Of a stretch of 54,167 nt of DNA, positions 1-7,871 are shown in pieces. Made by a program: the position numbers and the translations under genes. The notes beneath the pieces were generated by a model, which worked only from the letters and a program-made list of their open reading frames with translations, had not been told where the DNA came from and ran no database searches. Every line of letters begins with the position of its first letter. Position 1 is the stretch's first letter. This stretch comes from SIG598 sp045605025 (GTDB taxonomy: Bacteria > Bacillota > Clostridia > Oscillospirales > Acutalibacteraceae), in contig JAZUPE010000064.1 in assembly GCA_045605025.1 (NCBI GenBank), positions 1 through 54,167 on the forward strand, in the 5' to 3' direction.

Positions 1-143
1 GAGGTATTATTTTCGTCAGGCTGCATCGTACTGTCATGGTTGACAGTCGATTCCGGTACCTGGTTGGAGAACGGCTCAATTGCGCAGGAACAGAGCGTCA
101 GGCCCAACAGCACGCACGCAAGAAACAATGCGATTCTTTTCAT
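1..143 (-). CDS. Lipoprotein, N-terminal part only (runs off left edge)
   Basis: The reverse strand opens with ATG at 143-141, preceded by GGAG eight bases upstream, and stays open to the window edge (47 codons). The translation starts MKRIALFLACVLLGLTLCSC, a positively charged, hydrophobic signal peptide ending in a Cys-containing lipobox-like motif. It is followed by a polar stretch rich in Asn, Asp and Ser typical of the linker of an exported lipoprotein. A good sigma-A promoter lies just upstream (175-204). The mature domain is outside the window, so no function can be assigned. Confidence 0.7.
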   Translation of the reverse strand, partial: MKRIALFLACVLLGLTLCSCAIEPFSNQVPESTVNHDSTMQPDENNT

Positions 144-174
144 GTAGACATCTCCATTTTTTTGTTTCACGCTG

Positions 175-204
175 ATTATACACTTTATTGGTTTAATCTG
201 TCAA
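175..204 (-). promoter_or_regulatory. Sigma-A promoter of the left-edge lipoprotein
   Basis: On the minus strand TTGACA (204-199) and TATAAT (180-175) are separated by 18 bp, both perfect hexamers, about 30 bp before the lipoprotein start. Confidence 0.75.
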
Positions 205-225
205 TGCGTTGCGGAAATATGACGG

Positions 226-2361
226 TCAAGTGTTCAGCAGTTCCCGTACCGCCTTGACCTCATTTTCCCATCCGGGCATATCAAGGTACTGGTAGGAATA
301 AATCATAAAGCCTTCTGCGTTGATGTTTCCGCCGCGCAGACATTCTATCTGCTCAGCGATATCCCGTTCGCTCTTCTGCCATTTACCGCCGTCCGCGGTT
401 CCGGCGGCCTTGTACAGCGCAAGACCGATGTACAGGTCGATGTCGCTGCGTGTTATCATGCTTCTCCACTCCGCGCAGCGTACGGCAAAGGGCGCGATGG
501 TGTTGTCGAAGGTCCAGTACACCTGCGGACAGATATAGTCGATGTAACCCAGGCTGGAACACCATTTGTAAACATCCGCGCCTATGCGCAGGCAGTTGCC
601 GATGTTGCCCTGCGGGCTTATTCCGAACCGGCAGTCGGGGTCGGCCTTTTTCACTGCTGAATAGGAATCACGAATGAGGGTGTTGATGTTCTCCGTGCGC
701 CACTCAGTCAGCGTCTTGGTGCCGCCGGCTTCGGTGTATGCGGTGTACCGCACGCTGTCGTTAAAACTCGCGTCGGCGGCGGGGTAGAAGTAATCGTCCC
801 AGTGAATGCCGTCGATATCGTAGTTCTCAACCAGCTCCACCATACCGTCGATGATGAACTGACGGACTTCCGGATATGCGGGGTTGTAGAACTTTCCTTT
901 CTGGTAATCCACTACCCAGTCATCGTTGGAAATATCATCATCGCCGCGCCAGACAGAATATGGGTTGTCGTCGGATATGACAGCGGGTCTTGAACCGTTG
1001 GCAAGCTGAATGCGCAGCGGATTTATCCATGCGTGCAGCTCAACTTCCTTGGCATGGGCCTGCTGCACAGCGTATTCCAGCGGATCAAAACCGTTCGCCG
1101 GAGCGATACCCTGTGTGCCGCTGATTACGTGTGACCAAGGAAAATAGTCTGACTTGTACATCGCGTCACCAAAGGGACGTACATGGAAAATGATAGTGTT
1201 GGCGCCCAGCTTCAGGCAGTCGTCAATCATACGGTCGATTGATGCACGGTCGATGTTCTCCTGACAGAGGTAAGGAATCCACACCGCACGCATCTCCTCT
1301 CCGGCTGTAACGACAGGACGATCGGGGACGGGCACAGGAGCGGACTCTACGGGAAAATAGCGGTTCACCAGCGACTGAGGGAGAGCTCCCTCGCCGCCCA
1401 GCACATAAACGGTGGAAGGCGAATATTCATCGACAAACTCCGCCACGTCACTGTTCTCTGACGGAGGAACAAGAACGATGGGAGCATCGCAATGCGCAGC
1501 CAGAGCACCGCCTGCCAGCGCGTCGGGGAAGGATACTCCTGTAGCTGCAACGAGAGTGCCGCAATCGTTCAGATGCGGGAAAGCTGCGTTGATGGCAAGA
1601 CAGGTTGCGTAGCGGTTACTGCCGGAAAGTCTGCGCACACGGTCAAAGCCGGCGGCGCTCAGATTGCTCTCCGCCGACTGTCCCACGGCAGCGTTTCCGC
1701 CCAGAATAACCGCGTTGACACTGCCGGTCGGGGTCAGAGAATCCGCAAAAGCGGCAGTGCTTTTGTCCGGCGAACCGTCGGGACGGATATATACAATTGG
1801 GCTGCGTGACTGCGCTGCGGCAGGGCCTGCTGCCAGCGCGTCGGGATAATTGGCTGAGCTTGCAAAGAATACCGTTTCAGGAGTGCCCGATATGGTCATC
1901 AGCTTCTCCGCGATCGCCACTGCCGTTTCAAAGCGGTTGGATCCGGCGAGACGGATAACTTTGCATCCGAGCTTCTCGATCTGCCCGGCAATGCTGTCGC
2001 TGACGGCGGCCTTTCCGCCCAGAATATACACGTTGCGCACGCCCAGCTTCTTCAGCTGAGCGGACACATCGCTTTCAAGCGACGCTCCGTTGCCGGTCAA
2101 CAGAATGGGCGCGTCCAGCGCTCCGGCAAGAGGAACTCCCGCCAGCGCGTCGGGAAAAGAATAGGCGTTGGCGAGCAGCGCGTTTTCGCAGCTGCTCCAG
2201 CCGGCATCGGCGATGAGTACGGAGGTACCGATTCGTGTTCCGCCGCCGAGTCGGGTTACTTTCGCGTCTGCGGGCAGCGCGTAAGCGGGGGCTGCAGCGG
2301 AGGAGAGAAACAATACCGCGCATAACAATGCGGCAGCGAGACGGATAAAGCGTTTAATCAT
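226..2361 (-). CDS. Secreted surface protein: three CWB2 repeats plus GHL10 (glycoside-hydrolase-like) domain
   Basis: 711 residues. Residues 1-28 form a signal peptide ending near APAYA. Three tandem CWB2-type repeats follow (roughly 35-125, 130-230 and 235-335), each with the pattern RxxGxxRxxT-like start, an internal FPDALA-type block and VYxLGG near the end. CWB2 modules anchor clostridial proteins to the cell wall through anionic polymer. From about residue 355 (EEMRAVWIPY) to the end is a GHL10/DUF187 (YngK-like) TIM-barrel domain, with WDDYFYP and ICPQVYW blocks visible. A role in wall or surface glycan handling is inferred. The start has AAAGGA ahead of it. No neighbour gene suggests a pathway, and the upstream gene is divergent. 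Confidence 0.85.
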   Translation of the reverse strand: MIKRFIRLAAALLCAVLFLSSAAAPAYALPADAKVTRLGGGTRIGTSVLIADAGWSSCENALLANAYSFPDALAGVPLAGALDAPILLTGNGASLESDVSAQLKKLGVRNVYILGGKAAVSDSIAGQIEKLGCKVIRLAGSNRFETAVAIAEKLMTISGTPETVFFASSANYPDALAAGPAAAQSRSPIVYIRPDGSPDKSTAAFADSLTPTGSVNAVILGGNAAVGQSAESNLSAAGFDRVRRLSGSNRYATCLAINAAFPHLNDCGTLVAATGVSFPDALAGGALAAHCDAPIVLVPPSENSDVAEFVDEYSPSTVYVLGGEGALPQSLVNRYFPVESAPVPVPDRPVVTAGEEMRAVWIPYLCQENIDRASIDRMIDDCLKLGANTIIFHVRPFGDAMYKSDYFPWSHVISGTQGIAPANGFDPLEYAVQQAHAKEVELHAWINPLRIQLANGSRPAVISDDNPYSVWRGDDDISNDDWVVDYQKGKFYNPAYPEVRQFIIDGMVELVENYDIDGIHWDDYFYPAADASFNDSVRYTAYTEAGGTKTLTEWRTENINTLIRDSYSAVKKADPDCRFGISPQGNIGNCLRIGADVYKWCSSLGYIDYICPQVYWTFDNTIAPFAVRCAEWRSMITRSDIDLYIGLALYKAAGTADGGKWQKSERDIAEQIECLRGGNINAEGFMIYSYQYLDMPGWENEVKAVRELLNT

Positions 2362-2430
2362 TTAACGATTCCTTTCTGTGCAGACGGTCTGCGGTTTATG
2401 CTGTGTGCGGATAATCATGCCACTCTCTCC

Positions 2431-2459
2431 TTGCGCGGAACGCGGAAAAGCGGTAGAAT
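2431..2459 (+). promoter_or_regulatory. Probable promoter of the DNA glycosylase
   Basis: TTGCGC (2431-2436), 17-bp spacer, TAGAAT (2454-2459). The -10 is 5/6 and the -35 is weaker. It sits about 38 bp before the chosen GTG start. Confidence 0.5.
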
Positions 2460-2496
2460 GTGTTCGTGTCAGAATTTGTGTATGGAGGTGAGCGCG

Positions 2497-2991
2497 GTGA
2501 GCGATTGGGTAACTCATGCCTTTGAACCGGTTTGCGATGAGCACAGCCGGGTGCTGATACTCGGCACCATGCCCTCGCCGGTCTCAAGGGAAAACGGCTT
2601 TTATTATTCACACCCGCGCAATCGATTCTGGCCGGTTATGGCGCGGGTTTTTTCGCAGCCCGTACCGGTCACTCCGGAGGAGAAGCGGCGCTTCTGTCTT
2701 GAACACCGCGTTGCTTTGTGGGACGTGCTCAGCAGATGTCGCATCGACGGTGCCGCCGATTCATCCATACGTGAGCCGGAGGTCAACGATATCGAGTCAC
2801 TGCTGGCGAATACCGGGATTTCGGCAGTGATTACTACCGGAGGCACAGCTTCAAAACTGTTCCTGCGTCACTTTGCGCATCTGGAAATCCGGCATATTCC
2901 GCTGCCGTCAACCAGTCCCGCAAACGCGCGTCTGAGTCTCGACGACCTGACCGATGCATACCGCATCGTTGCTGAAATTGCAGATGGTTGA
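2497..2991 (+). CDS. DNA-deoxyinosine/uracil glycosylase family protein
   Basis: 164 residues from GTG 2497, chosen because GGAGG (2484-2488) lies eight bases upstream; ATG 2482 in the same frame would place the Shine-Dalgarno inside the gene. The N-terminal block LILGTMPSP, then FYYSHPRNRFWPVMA, is the motif-A signature of the hypoxanthine-DNA glycosylase branch of the uracil-DNA glycosylase superfamily. A C-terminal LPSTSPAN block matches the DNA-intercalating motif. Such enzymes remove deaminated bases to start base excision repair. The length is normal for the subfamily. The gene is monocistronic and ends at a strong terminator shared with smpB. Confidence 0.85.
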   Translation: MSDWVTHAFEPVCDEHSRVLILGTMPSPVSRENGFYYSHPRNRFWPVMARVFSQPVPVTPEEKRRFCLEHRVALWDVLSRCRIDGAADSSIREPEVNDIESLLANTGISAVITTGGTASKLFLRHFAHLEIRHIPLPSTSPANARLSLDDLTDAYRIVAEIADG

Positions 2992-3020
2992 ATAATCCCA
3001 AAAGTCTTTCTAAAATGACA

Positions 3021-3066
3021 ATAACGCGGTCGGACGAGGGTATCGTCCGGTCGCGTTATCCGTTTT
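3021..3066. terminator. Terminator between the glycosylase and smpB
   Basis: A 17-bp stem (3021-3037 with 3043-3059, two G-T wobbles, GGGTA loop) is followed on the plus strand by CCGTTTTTC. The smpB stop codon lies inside the stem, so the hairpin may serve both converging genes, although the T-run favours the plus strand. Confidence 0.8.
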
Positions 3067-3520
3067 TCATGGCGCGCTCAATATCGCGCTTGGCCGACTT
3101 CTGCGCAGCGGCTTCGCGTTTGTCATAAAGCTTTTTGCCCTTGCACAGACCAAGCTGCAGCTTGACACGGGAACCCTTGAAATAAAGGGAAAGGGGAACC
3201 AGTGCCAGACCATCCTGTTTGACGGTGCCGTAAAGGCGCAGTATTTCCTTTTTGTGCATGAGCAGCTTGCGCTTGCGCATGGGATCACGGTTGAAAATGT
3301 TCCCCTGCTCATAGGGAGAGATATGCATGCCGTTGACGAAGATCTCGCCGTCCTGTATGCCGCACCAGGAATCCTTGAGGTTCACTCTGCCCTGACGCAG
3401 CGATTTGACCTCTGTGCCGCACAATTCGATGCCGGCCTCAAAGGACTCCTCAACATAATAATCGTGGTATGCTTTTTTGTTCTGAGCTATGGTACGGTTC
3501 TGATTATTCTTTTCCGCCAT
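3056..3520 (-). CDS. smpB: SsrA-binding protein SmpB
   Basis: 154 residues from ATG 3520. Longer upstream in-frame starts would overlap most of gtrA and lack homology. SmpB binds tmRNA and delivers it to stalled ribosomes for trans-translation. Visible hallmarks are an N-terminal NKKAYHDYYVEE block, GTEVKSLRQGRVNLKDS, the GNIFNRDPMRKRKLLMHKKE block, and the basic C-terminal tail with DKREAAAQKSAKRDIERAM. Length and order are standard. It is the last gene of the dnaX-led operon and overlaps the end of gtrA by 17 bp, implying translational coupling. No tmRNA gene was recognised in the window. Confidence 0.97.
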   Translation of the reverse strand: MAEKNNQNRTIAQNKKAYHDYYVEESFEAGIELCGTEVKSLRQGRVNLKDSWCGIQDGEIFVNGMHISPYEQGNIFNRDPMRKRKLLMHKKEILRLYGTVKQDGLALVPLSLYFKGSRVKLQLGLCKGKKLYDKREAAAQKSAKRDIERAMKNG

Positions 3521-3989
3521 CGAGTTCTTCCCCTTCCGGATTCTGCTTGTTGTTTTTGCCTGCGGAACGGTCATCGAAATCCTTGAATACCACCAGCCGT
3601 CCTCCAAGGTAGTTGATGAGGAAGGTCAGCGGGCAGGTCAGCCAGAATGCGAGTTCGCTGTTGATGCCCCGTCCCAGCAGAATGGACAGGAACCAGTTGC
3701 CTGCCAGCACGGAAACCGCGTTCAGTGCGCAGTAGGCAAGGAAACGGGGCAGGAAAGAGCTTGCCTTCTTGCCCTCGGAAATTGCCCACTTCCAGAGATA
3801 GAACAGTATAACGCTGGATACGTAATAAGCAGTGTAGGCAAGATTGTCATTGACGCCGAAACTCAGCAGAACATATCTCAGCGCAAGACCGATGCCTGTG
3901 GTCACGCCGGTGATGATGAGATACTGCAGCAGAGTCCACAGTTCACTGTTGGCGCGCAGTTTATTGATTATACCGGCCTTTGCACTCAA
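3504..3989 (-). CDS. GtrA-like family membrane protein
   Basis: 161 residues. The start is taken as TTG 3989 because GGAGG sits eight bases upstream; an ATG at 4043 would overlap recR by 29 bp and has no ribosome-binding site. About four membrane segments are visible (near residues 20-40, 50-72, 90-110 and 120-140), with the family's YYVSSVILFYLWKW and LINYLGGRLVVFKD blocks. GtrA-like proteins are implicated in moving lipid-linked sugars across the membrane for glycosylation of surface polymers. It lies between recR and smpB in a tight operon, an unusual companion whose substrate cannot be inferred from context. Confidence 0.85.
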   Translation of the reverse strand: MSAKAGIINKLRANSELWTLLQYLIITGVTTGIGLALRYVLLSFGVNDNLAYTAYYVSSVILFYLWKWAISEGKKASSFLPRFLAYCALNAVSVLAGNWFLSILLGRGINSELAFWLTCPLTFLINYLGGRLVVFKDFDDRSAGKNNKQNPEGEELDGGKE

Positions 3990-4014
3990 AATGCGCACCT
4001 CCGCAAAAATACTC

Positions 4015-4611
4015 TTACATCTCGCTGCGTCCGTCGATGGCACGCCCCAGCGTCACATCGTCGGCGTATTCAAGATCTCCTCCCACGGGAATACCGAAAG
4101 CCAGGCGGGTGCATTTCACTCCCATAGGCTTGAGCAGCCGGGAAAGATACATTGCCGTGGCTTCGCCCTCCACGGTGGGGTTTGTTGCCATAATGATCTC
4201 CGTCACGTCACCGCCCACTCTGGAAAGCAGCTCCTTTATGCGCAGCTGCTCCGGACCGATGCCGTCCATGGGGGAGATGGCTCCGTGGAGAACGTGATAA
4301 ACGCCCTTGAATTCGTTGGTGCGTTCAATGGCAATGACGTCCCGGGGATCCTCCACCACACAGATGGTGGAGTGATCGCGGGAATCCTTTGCGCACACCG
4401 GACACACCTCCGCGTCGGTCAGATTGCAGCAGACCGAGCAGTGGTGTATCTGGCTGCGTGCGTCCAGTATGGCTTTTGCAAAGCCTTCGGCCTCGCCCTC
4501 AGGCAGATTCAGCACGTGCAGCGCAAGCCGCTGGGCGCTTTTGCGACCGATGCCCGGCAGCCGCTCAAACTGCTCGATCAGCCGGGACAGCGGCGCAACA
4601 TTATATGCCAT
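4015..4611 (-). CDS. recR: Recombination mediator RecR
   Basis: 198 residues, full length for RecR. It shows the helix-hairpin-helix LPGIGRKSAQRLA, a C4 zinc finger (CSVC...CPVC, about residues 58-73) and the Toprim domain with VVEDPRDVIAIE and the IMATNPTVEGEATAMYL block. RecR works with RecF and RecO to load RecA at gaps. It begins three bases after the ybaB stop codon, so it is certainly cotranscribed with dnaX and ybaB, an order also found in Bacillus subtilis. Confidence 0.97.
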   Translation of the reverse strand: MAYNVAPLSRLIEQFERLPGIGRKSAQRLALHVLNLPEGEAEGFAKAILDARSQIHHCSVCCNLTDAEVCPVCAKDSRDHSTICVVEDPRDVIAIERTNEFKGVYHVLHGAISPMDGIGPEQLRIKELLSRVGGDVTEIIMATNPTVEGEATAMYLSRLLKPMGVKCTRLAFGIPVGGDLEYADDVTLGRAIDGRSEM

Positions 4612-4614
4612 ATC

Positions 4615-4965
4615 TTAGAACAGGCCGGGGATGCTCATGCCGCCGGTGATGGCGCCCAGACGCTCTTCCTTCTCGGCAGCGACCATACGCAGACCTTCGT
4701 TGACGGCTGCGACGATCATATCAGACAGCATCTCGAGGTCCTCGGGATCAACGGCCTCGGGCTTGATGTTGATGGACTTGATTTCGTTGTTGCCCATGAG
4801 GGTAACCTCAACGGCATTGCCGCCTGCGGAAGTGGTGTACTCCTTGGCGTCGATCTCGTTGGTGACGCGCTCCATTTCCTCCTGCATCTTCTGGGCCTGA
4901 CGGGCGATGGAATTGACGTTGTTGGGGGCGCCTGCGCCATAACCCTGGGGAAGTCTTGCTTTCAT
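4615..4965 (-). CDS. YbaB/EbfC family nucleoid-associated protein
   Basis: 116 residues. The core contains QAQKMQEEMERV, GNAVEVTLMGNNEIKSINI and a DPEDLEMLSDMIVAAVNEGL block, all typical of the small dimeric DNA-binding YbaB family. The N-terminal extension with a Gly/Pro-rich start and the C-terminal GMSIPGLF tail are also common in Firmicutes. An AGGAGGA site precedes the ATG. Position between dnaX and recR is the conserved arrangement in most Firmicutes, and a structural role in the nucleoid is inferred from the family. Confidence 0.95.
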   Translation of the reverse strand: MKARLPQGYGAGAPNNVNSIARQAQKMQEEMERVTNEIDAKEYTTSAGGNAVEVTLMGNNEIKSINIKPEAVDPEDLEMLSDMIVAAVNEGLRMVAAEKEERLGAITGGMSIPGLF

Positions 4966-5056
4966 GATTGTGTCCTCCTGTTTGGAAAATAATTTCTTTT
5001 TTGTTGTGTTATTATCTGAATGGTAGTTTTCTTAAGTGTTTATTGACTTTGCGCGC

Positions 5057-6640
5057 TCAGTCTTCGTTGACCGGAATTCCGCCCTGACGTGCCGCGTCCA
5101 GCAGATTTTGTGCCGGTGAACGCTTTTCTTTCTGCTCCCGGTCTGAAGGCTGATAGGGACCAAGAGAATATTCCCTGCCCACTACCGTCTGCAAGGCGGC
5201 TTTTATGGAACTGCGGGCAAGATCCTTTCGCAGCAGCTCACGGGCGACTGGTGACGCGTCAATGAGCAGCGTGTTGTCCACCACATAGGCGCGGGAACCG
5301 TTGAGCATGGAGAAAAGCATGTTGTTGCGTTTTTCCAGATCGGCCATGATTCTGCCCCATTCGTCGAAGGGCTGGGCCTGATCGCTCAGTTTGCGGATCT
5401 GCTCCAGCTGTGCCGGAGACATTCCCGGATCTTTCTTCGGCTGTGGGAGTACACGTGACGGCGCGGCGGGAACGCCCTCGCTGACCGTTCGCTCAAGAGC
5501 GGCGAGACGCTTTTCGGCGGCCTCCAGACGGGCAGCGGAATCGTCTTTGTCGTCTTCGACACCGCGGCGGCATATGCGCAGTAGAGCAAGCTCAAGTTCG
5601 GTGCGCCGGTCAACGCCCTTGCCCATATGCTCAAGGGCAAGCTGCAGCGTGTCAAGAATGCTCATTACGGCCTGAATGGGATAACGGGCAGCGTCTTCGC
5701 GTAGACGGTTAAGCTGTTCGGTTGTGGCAACGATGATTTGCTCGGGATGCTTTACGGAATTGATGACCATCAGCGAACGGTAGTGTCCGATGAGTTCCGA
5801 ACACAGCCGCTGCATATCCTTGCTCATCCGGTGGAGCTCGTCCACCAGAGCCAGAACACCTGCCGCGTCACGTTCCCGTATGGCGCCGGAGATCTTAAGG
5901 ATATACTCAGGGTCGGCAAGTCCTGCAGCGTCGCGTACGGTGTCCTCGGTGACATAGCTGTCCCGGACCAGACACTGATCCAGCAGAGAAATTGCATCAC
6001 GCATGCCTCCGTCGGCGATGCGTCCGATGAGCAGCGCCGCGCTGTCCTCCAGCTCACCGCCTTCGGTGGATATGATCTCCTGCAGACGACCGGAGATGTC
6101 CTCGGAGCTGATGCGGCGGAAATCCATCCGCTGACAGCGGGAGAGGATGGTAGCGGGAATCTGATGCACTTCGGTGGTTGCCAGGATGAATATCACGTTG
6201 TCGGGAGGTTCCTCCAGCGTCTTGAGCAGAGCGTTGAATGCGCTGGAGCTGAGCATATGCACCTCGTCGATGATGTACACGCGGTACTTCGACTGGGTGG
6301 GAGAAAACATCAGACGTTCCTGCAGATCACGAACGTCGCCCACACCGTTGTTGGAGGCGGCGTCCATTTCCACGACCTCATGGATGGTCTCCTCGTCAAT
6401 GCCGCGGCAGACCTCGCATTCGTTGCATGGATCGCCGTCCTTCGGATTCAGACAGTTGACCGCCTTTGCGAGAATTTTAGCGCAGGTGGTCTTGCCGATG
6501 CCGCGGGAACCGGTGAACAGATAGGCGTGAGCCAGCCGGTCGGACATAATCTGCCGTTTGAGCAGCTCGGTCACCTGAGGCTGACCCCATACGTCGTCAA
6601 AGCTGGACGGACGGTATTTTCTGTACAGCACGCGATACAT
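5057..6640 (-). CDS. dnaX: DNA polymerase III subunit gamma/tau
   Basis: 527 residues. Clamp-loader ATPase with P-loop GSRGIGKT (44-51), a zinc module (Cys63, 72, 75, 78), Walker B YIIDEVHML and the arginine-finger region ATILSRCQRMDF. The N-terminal YRKYRPSSFDDVWGQ is diagnostic. Domain III follows and the C-terminal third (from about 380) is the variable tau part. I saw no obvious slippery heptamer for a shorter gamma product, but the search was by eye. It is the first protein gene after the SRP RNA, with the RNA 3' end about 47 bp upstream of the start, as in Bacillus where scr precedes dnaX. Confidence 0.97.
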   Translation of the reverse strand: MYRVLYRKYRPSSFDDVWGQPQVTELLKRQIMSDRLAHAYLFTGSRGIGKTTCAKILAKAVNCLNPKDGDPCNECEVCRGIDEETIHEVVEMDAASNNGVGDVRDLQERLMFSPTQSKYRVYIIDEVHMLSSSAFNALLKTLEEPPDNVIFILATTEVHQIPATILSRCQRMDFRRISSEDISGRLQEIISTEGGELEDSAALLIGRIADGGMRDAISLLDQCLVRDSYVTEDTVRDAAGLADPEYILKISGAIRERDAAGVLALVDELHRMSKDMQRLCSELIGHYRSLMVINSVKHPEQIIVATTEQLNRLREDAARYPIQAVMSILDTLQLALEHMGKGVDRRTELELALLRICRRGVEDDKDDSAARLEAAEKRLAALERTVSEGVPAAPSRVLPQPKKDPGMSPAQLEQIRKLSDQAQPFDEWGRIMADLEKRNNMLFSMLNGSRAYVVDNTLLIDASPVARELLRKDLARSSIKAALQTVVGREYSLGPYQPSDREQKEKRSPAQNLLDAARQGGIPVNED

Positions 6641-6687
6641 GACCTGCCGCTCCCTTCTTCACGCACGGATGCGATGGATAGAAAACG

Positions 6688-6824
6688 GCCTGCATACCGA
6701 CATACGGACACCAGGCTTGCTGCGCGCACATGGCTGGCCGCTTAATGCTGCTCGGTTCCCCGCCTGACATGGTTCACGGGGCCATGTCGCACAGGGCCCG
6801 ATGTCCGTATGTCGGTATGCAGGC
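6688..6824 (-). ncRNA. ffs: Signal recognition particle RNA (bacterial small SRP RNA)
   Basis: The minus strand carries GTGAACC, then AUGUCAGG, CGGGGAACCG and AGCAGCAUUAAG, the helix-8 symmetric/asymmetric loops capped by a GGAA tetraloop that binds Ffh. The ends form a perfect 23-bp stem (6802-6824 pairing with 6688-6710), so the boundaries are well defined at about 137 nt. The promoter lies immediately upstream. This RNA targets nascent membrane proteins to the membrane through Ffh and FtsY. Position upstream of dnaX is conserved in Firmicutes. Exact mature ends are not known. Confidence 0.93.
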
Positions 6825-6838
6825 TCATTCGCTAAAGT

Positions 6839-6867
6839 ATTATACAACATATCCGCGTACATTTCAA
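6839..6867 (-). promoter_or_regulatory. Strong sigma-A promoter of the SRP RNA-dnaX operon
   Basis: Minus-strand TTGAAA (6867-6862), exactly 17 bp, TATAAT (6844-6839). Predicted transcription start is near 6832, eight bases before the outer SRP stem. Confidence 0.9.
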
Positions 6868-6935
6868 CTGTTTTTTTGTCACGGTCTGAAATAAAACGGA
6901 ATGCTTTTTTCTGTGAACTCCCGCATCGGACAATG

Positions 6936-6964
6936 TTGACAGAAGGTCTGCGAAAGAGCATAAT
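6936..6964 (+). promoter_or_regulatory. Sigma-A promoter of the 7004 hydrolase
   Basis: TTGACA (6936-6941), 17 bp, CATAAT (6959-6964), about 40 bp before the ATG. It is divergent from the SRP RNA promoter about 70 bp away. Confidence 0.8.
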
Positions 6965-7003
6965 TATTCTGTAATCCGACAGTATGGGAAAGAGGCGGGT
7001 GTC

Positions 7004-7696
7004 ATGAAAATCGAAAAAATAACAATCCGCGACATACCGGCAATCATCTGGGGTGAACCTTCTGGAAAAGTCTGGCTGTGTGTCCACGGCAAAATGTCCT
7101 GCAAGGAATCGGCGGAGGGTATAGCGCAAACCGCCGCACAGCGCGGATACCAGACCATCAGCTTTGATCTGCCGCAGCACGGCGAGCGGATACACGAACC
7201 TGACCGCTGCGACATCTGGAACGGCATCCGCGACCTCACCGTCGTGGGTGACTATGTCTTTGACCGGTGGAGCGAGGTTTGCCTGTACGCCTGCAGTCTT
7301 GGGGCGTTCTTCAGCCTTCACGCATATCGTGAGCGCCGTTTTAAACGATGTCTGTTCCAGTCTCCCATACTGGATATGGAATACCTTGTGCAACAGATGA
7401 TGACATGGTTTGATATCTCCGAAGAACACCTTGAGCGCGAAAAGGAGATTGATACCCCCATCGACCTGCTGTCGTGGGATTATTACCGGTATGTCTTGTG
7501 TCATCCGGTCACAGAGTGGAATTCGCCGGCAGACATTCTTTTCGGCGGCAGGGATAATCTGCAGACGCTGGATATCGTGCGTTCCTTTGCGGAAAGAAAT
7601 AACTGCACAGTCACCCTTTCGGAAAACAGCGATCATTCATTTATGAGCGTGCAGGATGTCCGGATAGTAATGAACTGGCTCAACGACAATATATAA
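7004..7696 (+). CDS. Alpha/beta hydrolase
   Basis: 230 residues. The fold is suggested by VWLCVHGKMSCKES (oxyanion/HG motif near residue 28), a nucleophile elbow ACSLGA (a GxSxG variant with Ala-Cys before Ser), an acidic residue in LFGGRDN, and a catalytic-type His in SDHSF near residue 212. All three triad members therefore appear present. The substrate is unknown and no neighbour indicates one. The gene is monocistronic, with its own promoter and a textbook terminator downstream. Confidence 0.8.
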   Translation: MKIEKITIRDIPAIIWGEPSGKVWLCVHGKMSCKESAEGIAQTAAQRGYQTISFDLPQHGERIHEPDRCDIWNGIRDLTVVGDYVFDRWSEVCLYACSLGAFFSLHAYRERRFKRCLFQSPILDMEYLVQQMMTWFDISEEHLEREKEIDTPIDLLSWDYYRYVLCHPVTEWNSPADILFGGRDNLQTLDIVRSFAERNNCTVTLSENSDHSFMSVQDVRIVMNWLNDNI

Positions 7697-7716
7697 ATAT
7701 GTATAAGAAAACAGGT

Positions 7717-7754
7717 GCCCCGTGAAGCGAAGAATGCATCACGGGGCGATTTTT
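7717..7754 (+). terminator. Rho-independent terminator after the 7004 hydrolase
   Basis: Nine-bp stem GCCCCGTGA/TCACGGGGC (7717-7725 with 7739-7747), 13-nt loop, then GA and a run of seven T. Confidence 0.92.
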
Positions 7755-7812
7755 TTGCGCCACAACAAAACTACATGTTGTTTACAACGATACTAAATGA
7801 ATTATATTGATG

Positions 7813-7841
7813 TTGACAAATACGGTAAACGCGTTTATAAT
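7813..7841 (+). promoter_or_regulatory. Consensus sigma-A promoter of the DUF2087 gene
   Basis: TTGACA (7813-7818), 17 bp, TATAAT (7836-7841): both hexamers perfect. It rules out the upstream in-frame start at 7797, which would lie before the -35. Confidence 0.9.
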
Positions 7842-7871
7842 GTGCTTGGAATGATTAGCGGGAGAAGGATA

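Noticed and set aside
3844..4992. 382-codon plus frame opposite gtrA, recR and ybaB
   Set aside because: Antisense to three conserved genes; no ribosome-binding site or recognisable domain.
5738..6745. 335-codon plus frame opposite dnaX
   Set aside because: Antisense shadow of conserved dnaX.
6659..7636. 325-codon minus-strand frame across the SRP RNA region and the hydrolase
   Set aside because: It overlaps a clear ncRNA and a gene with its own promoter on the plus strand; no homology blocks.
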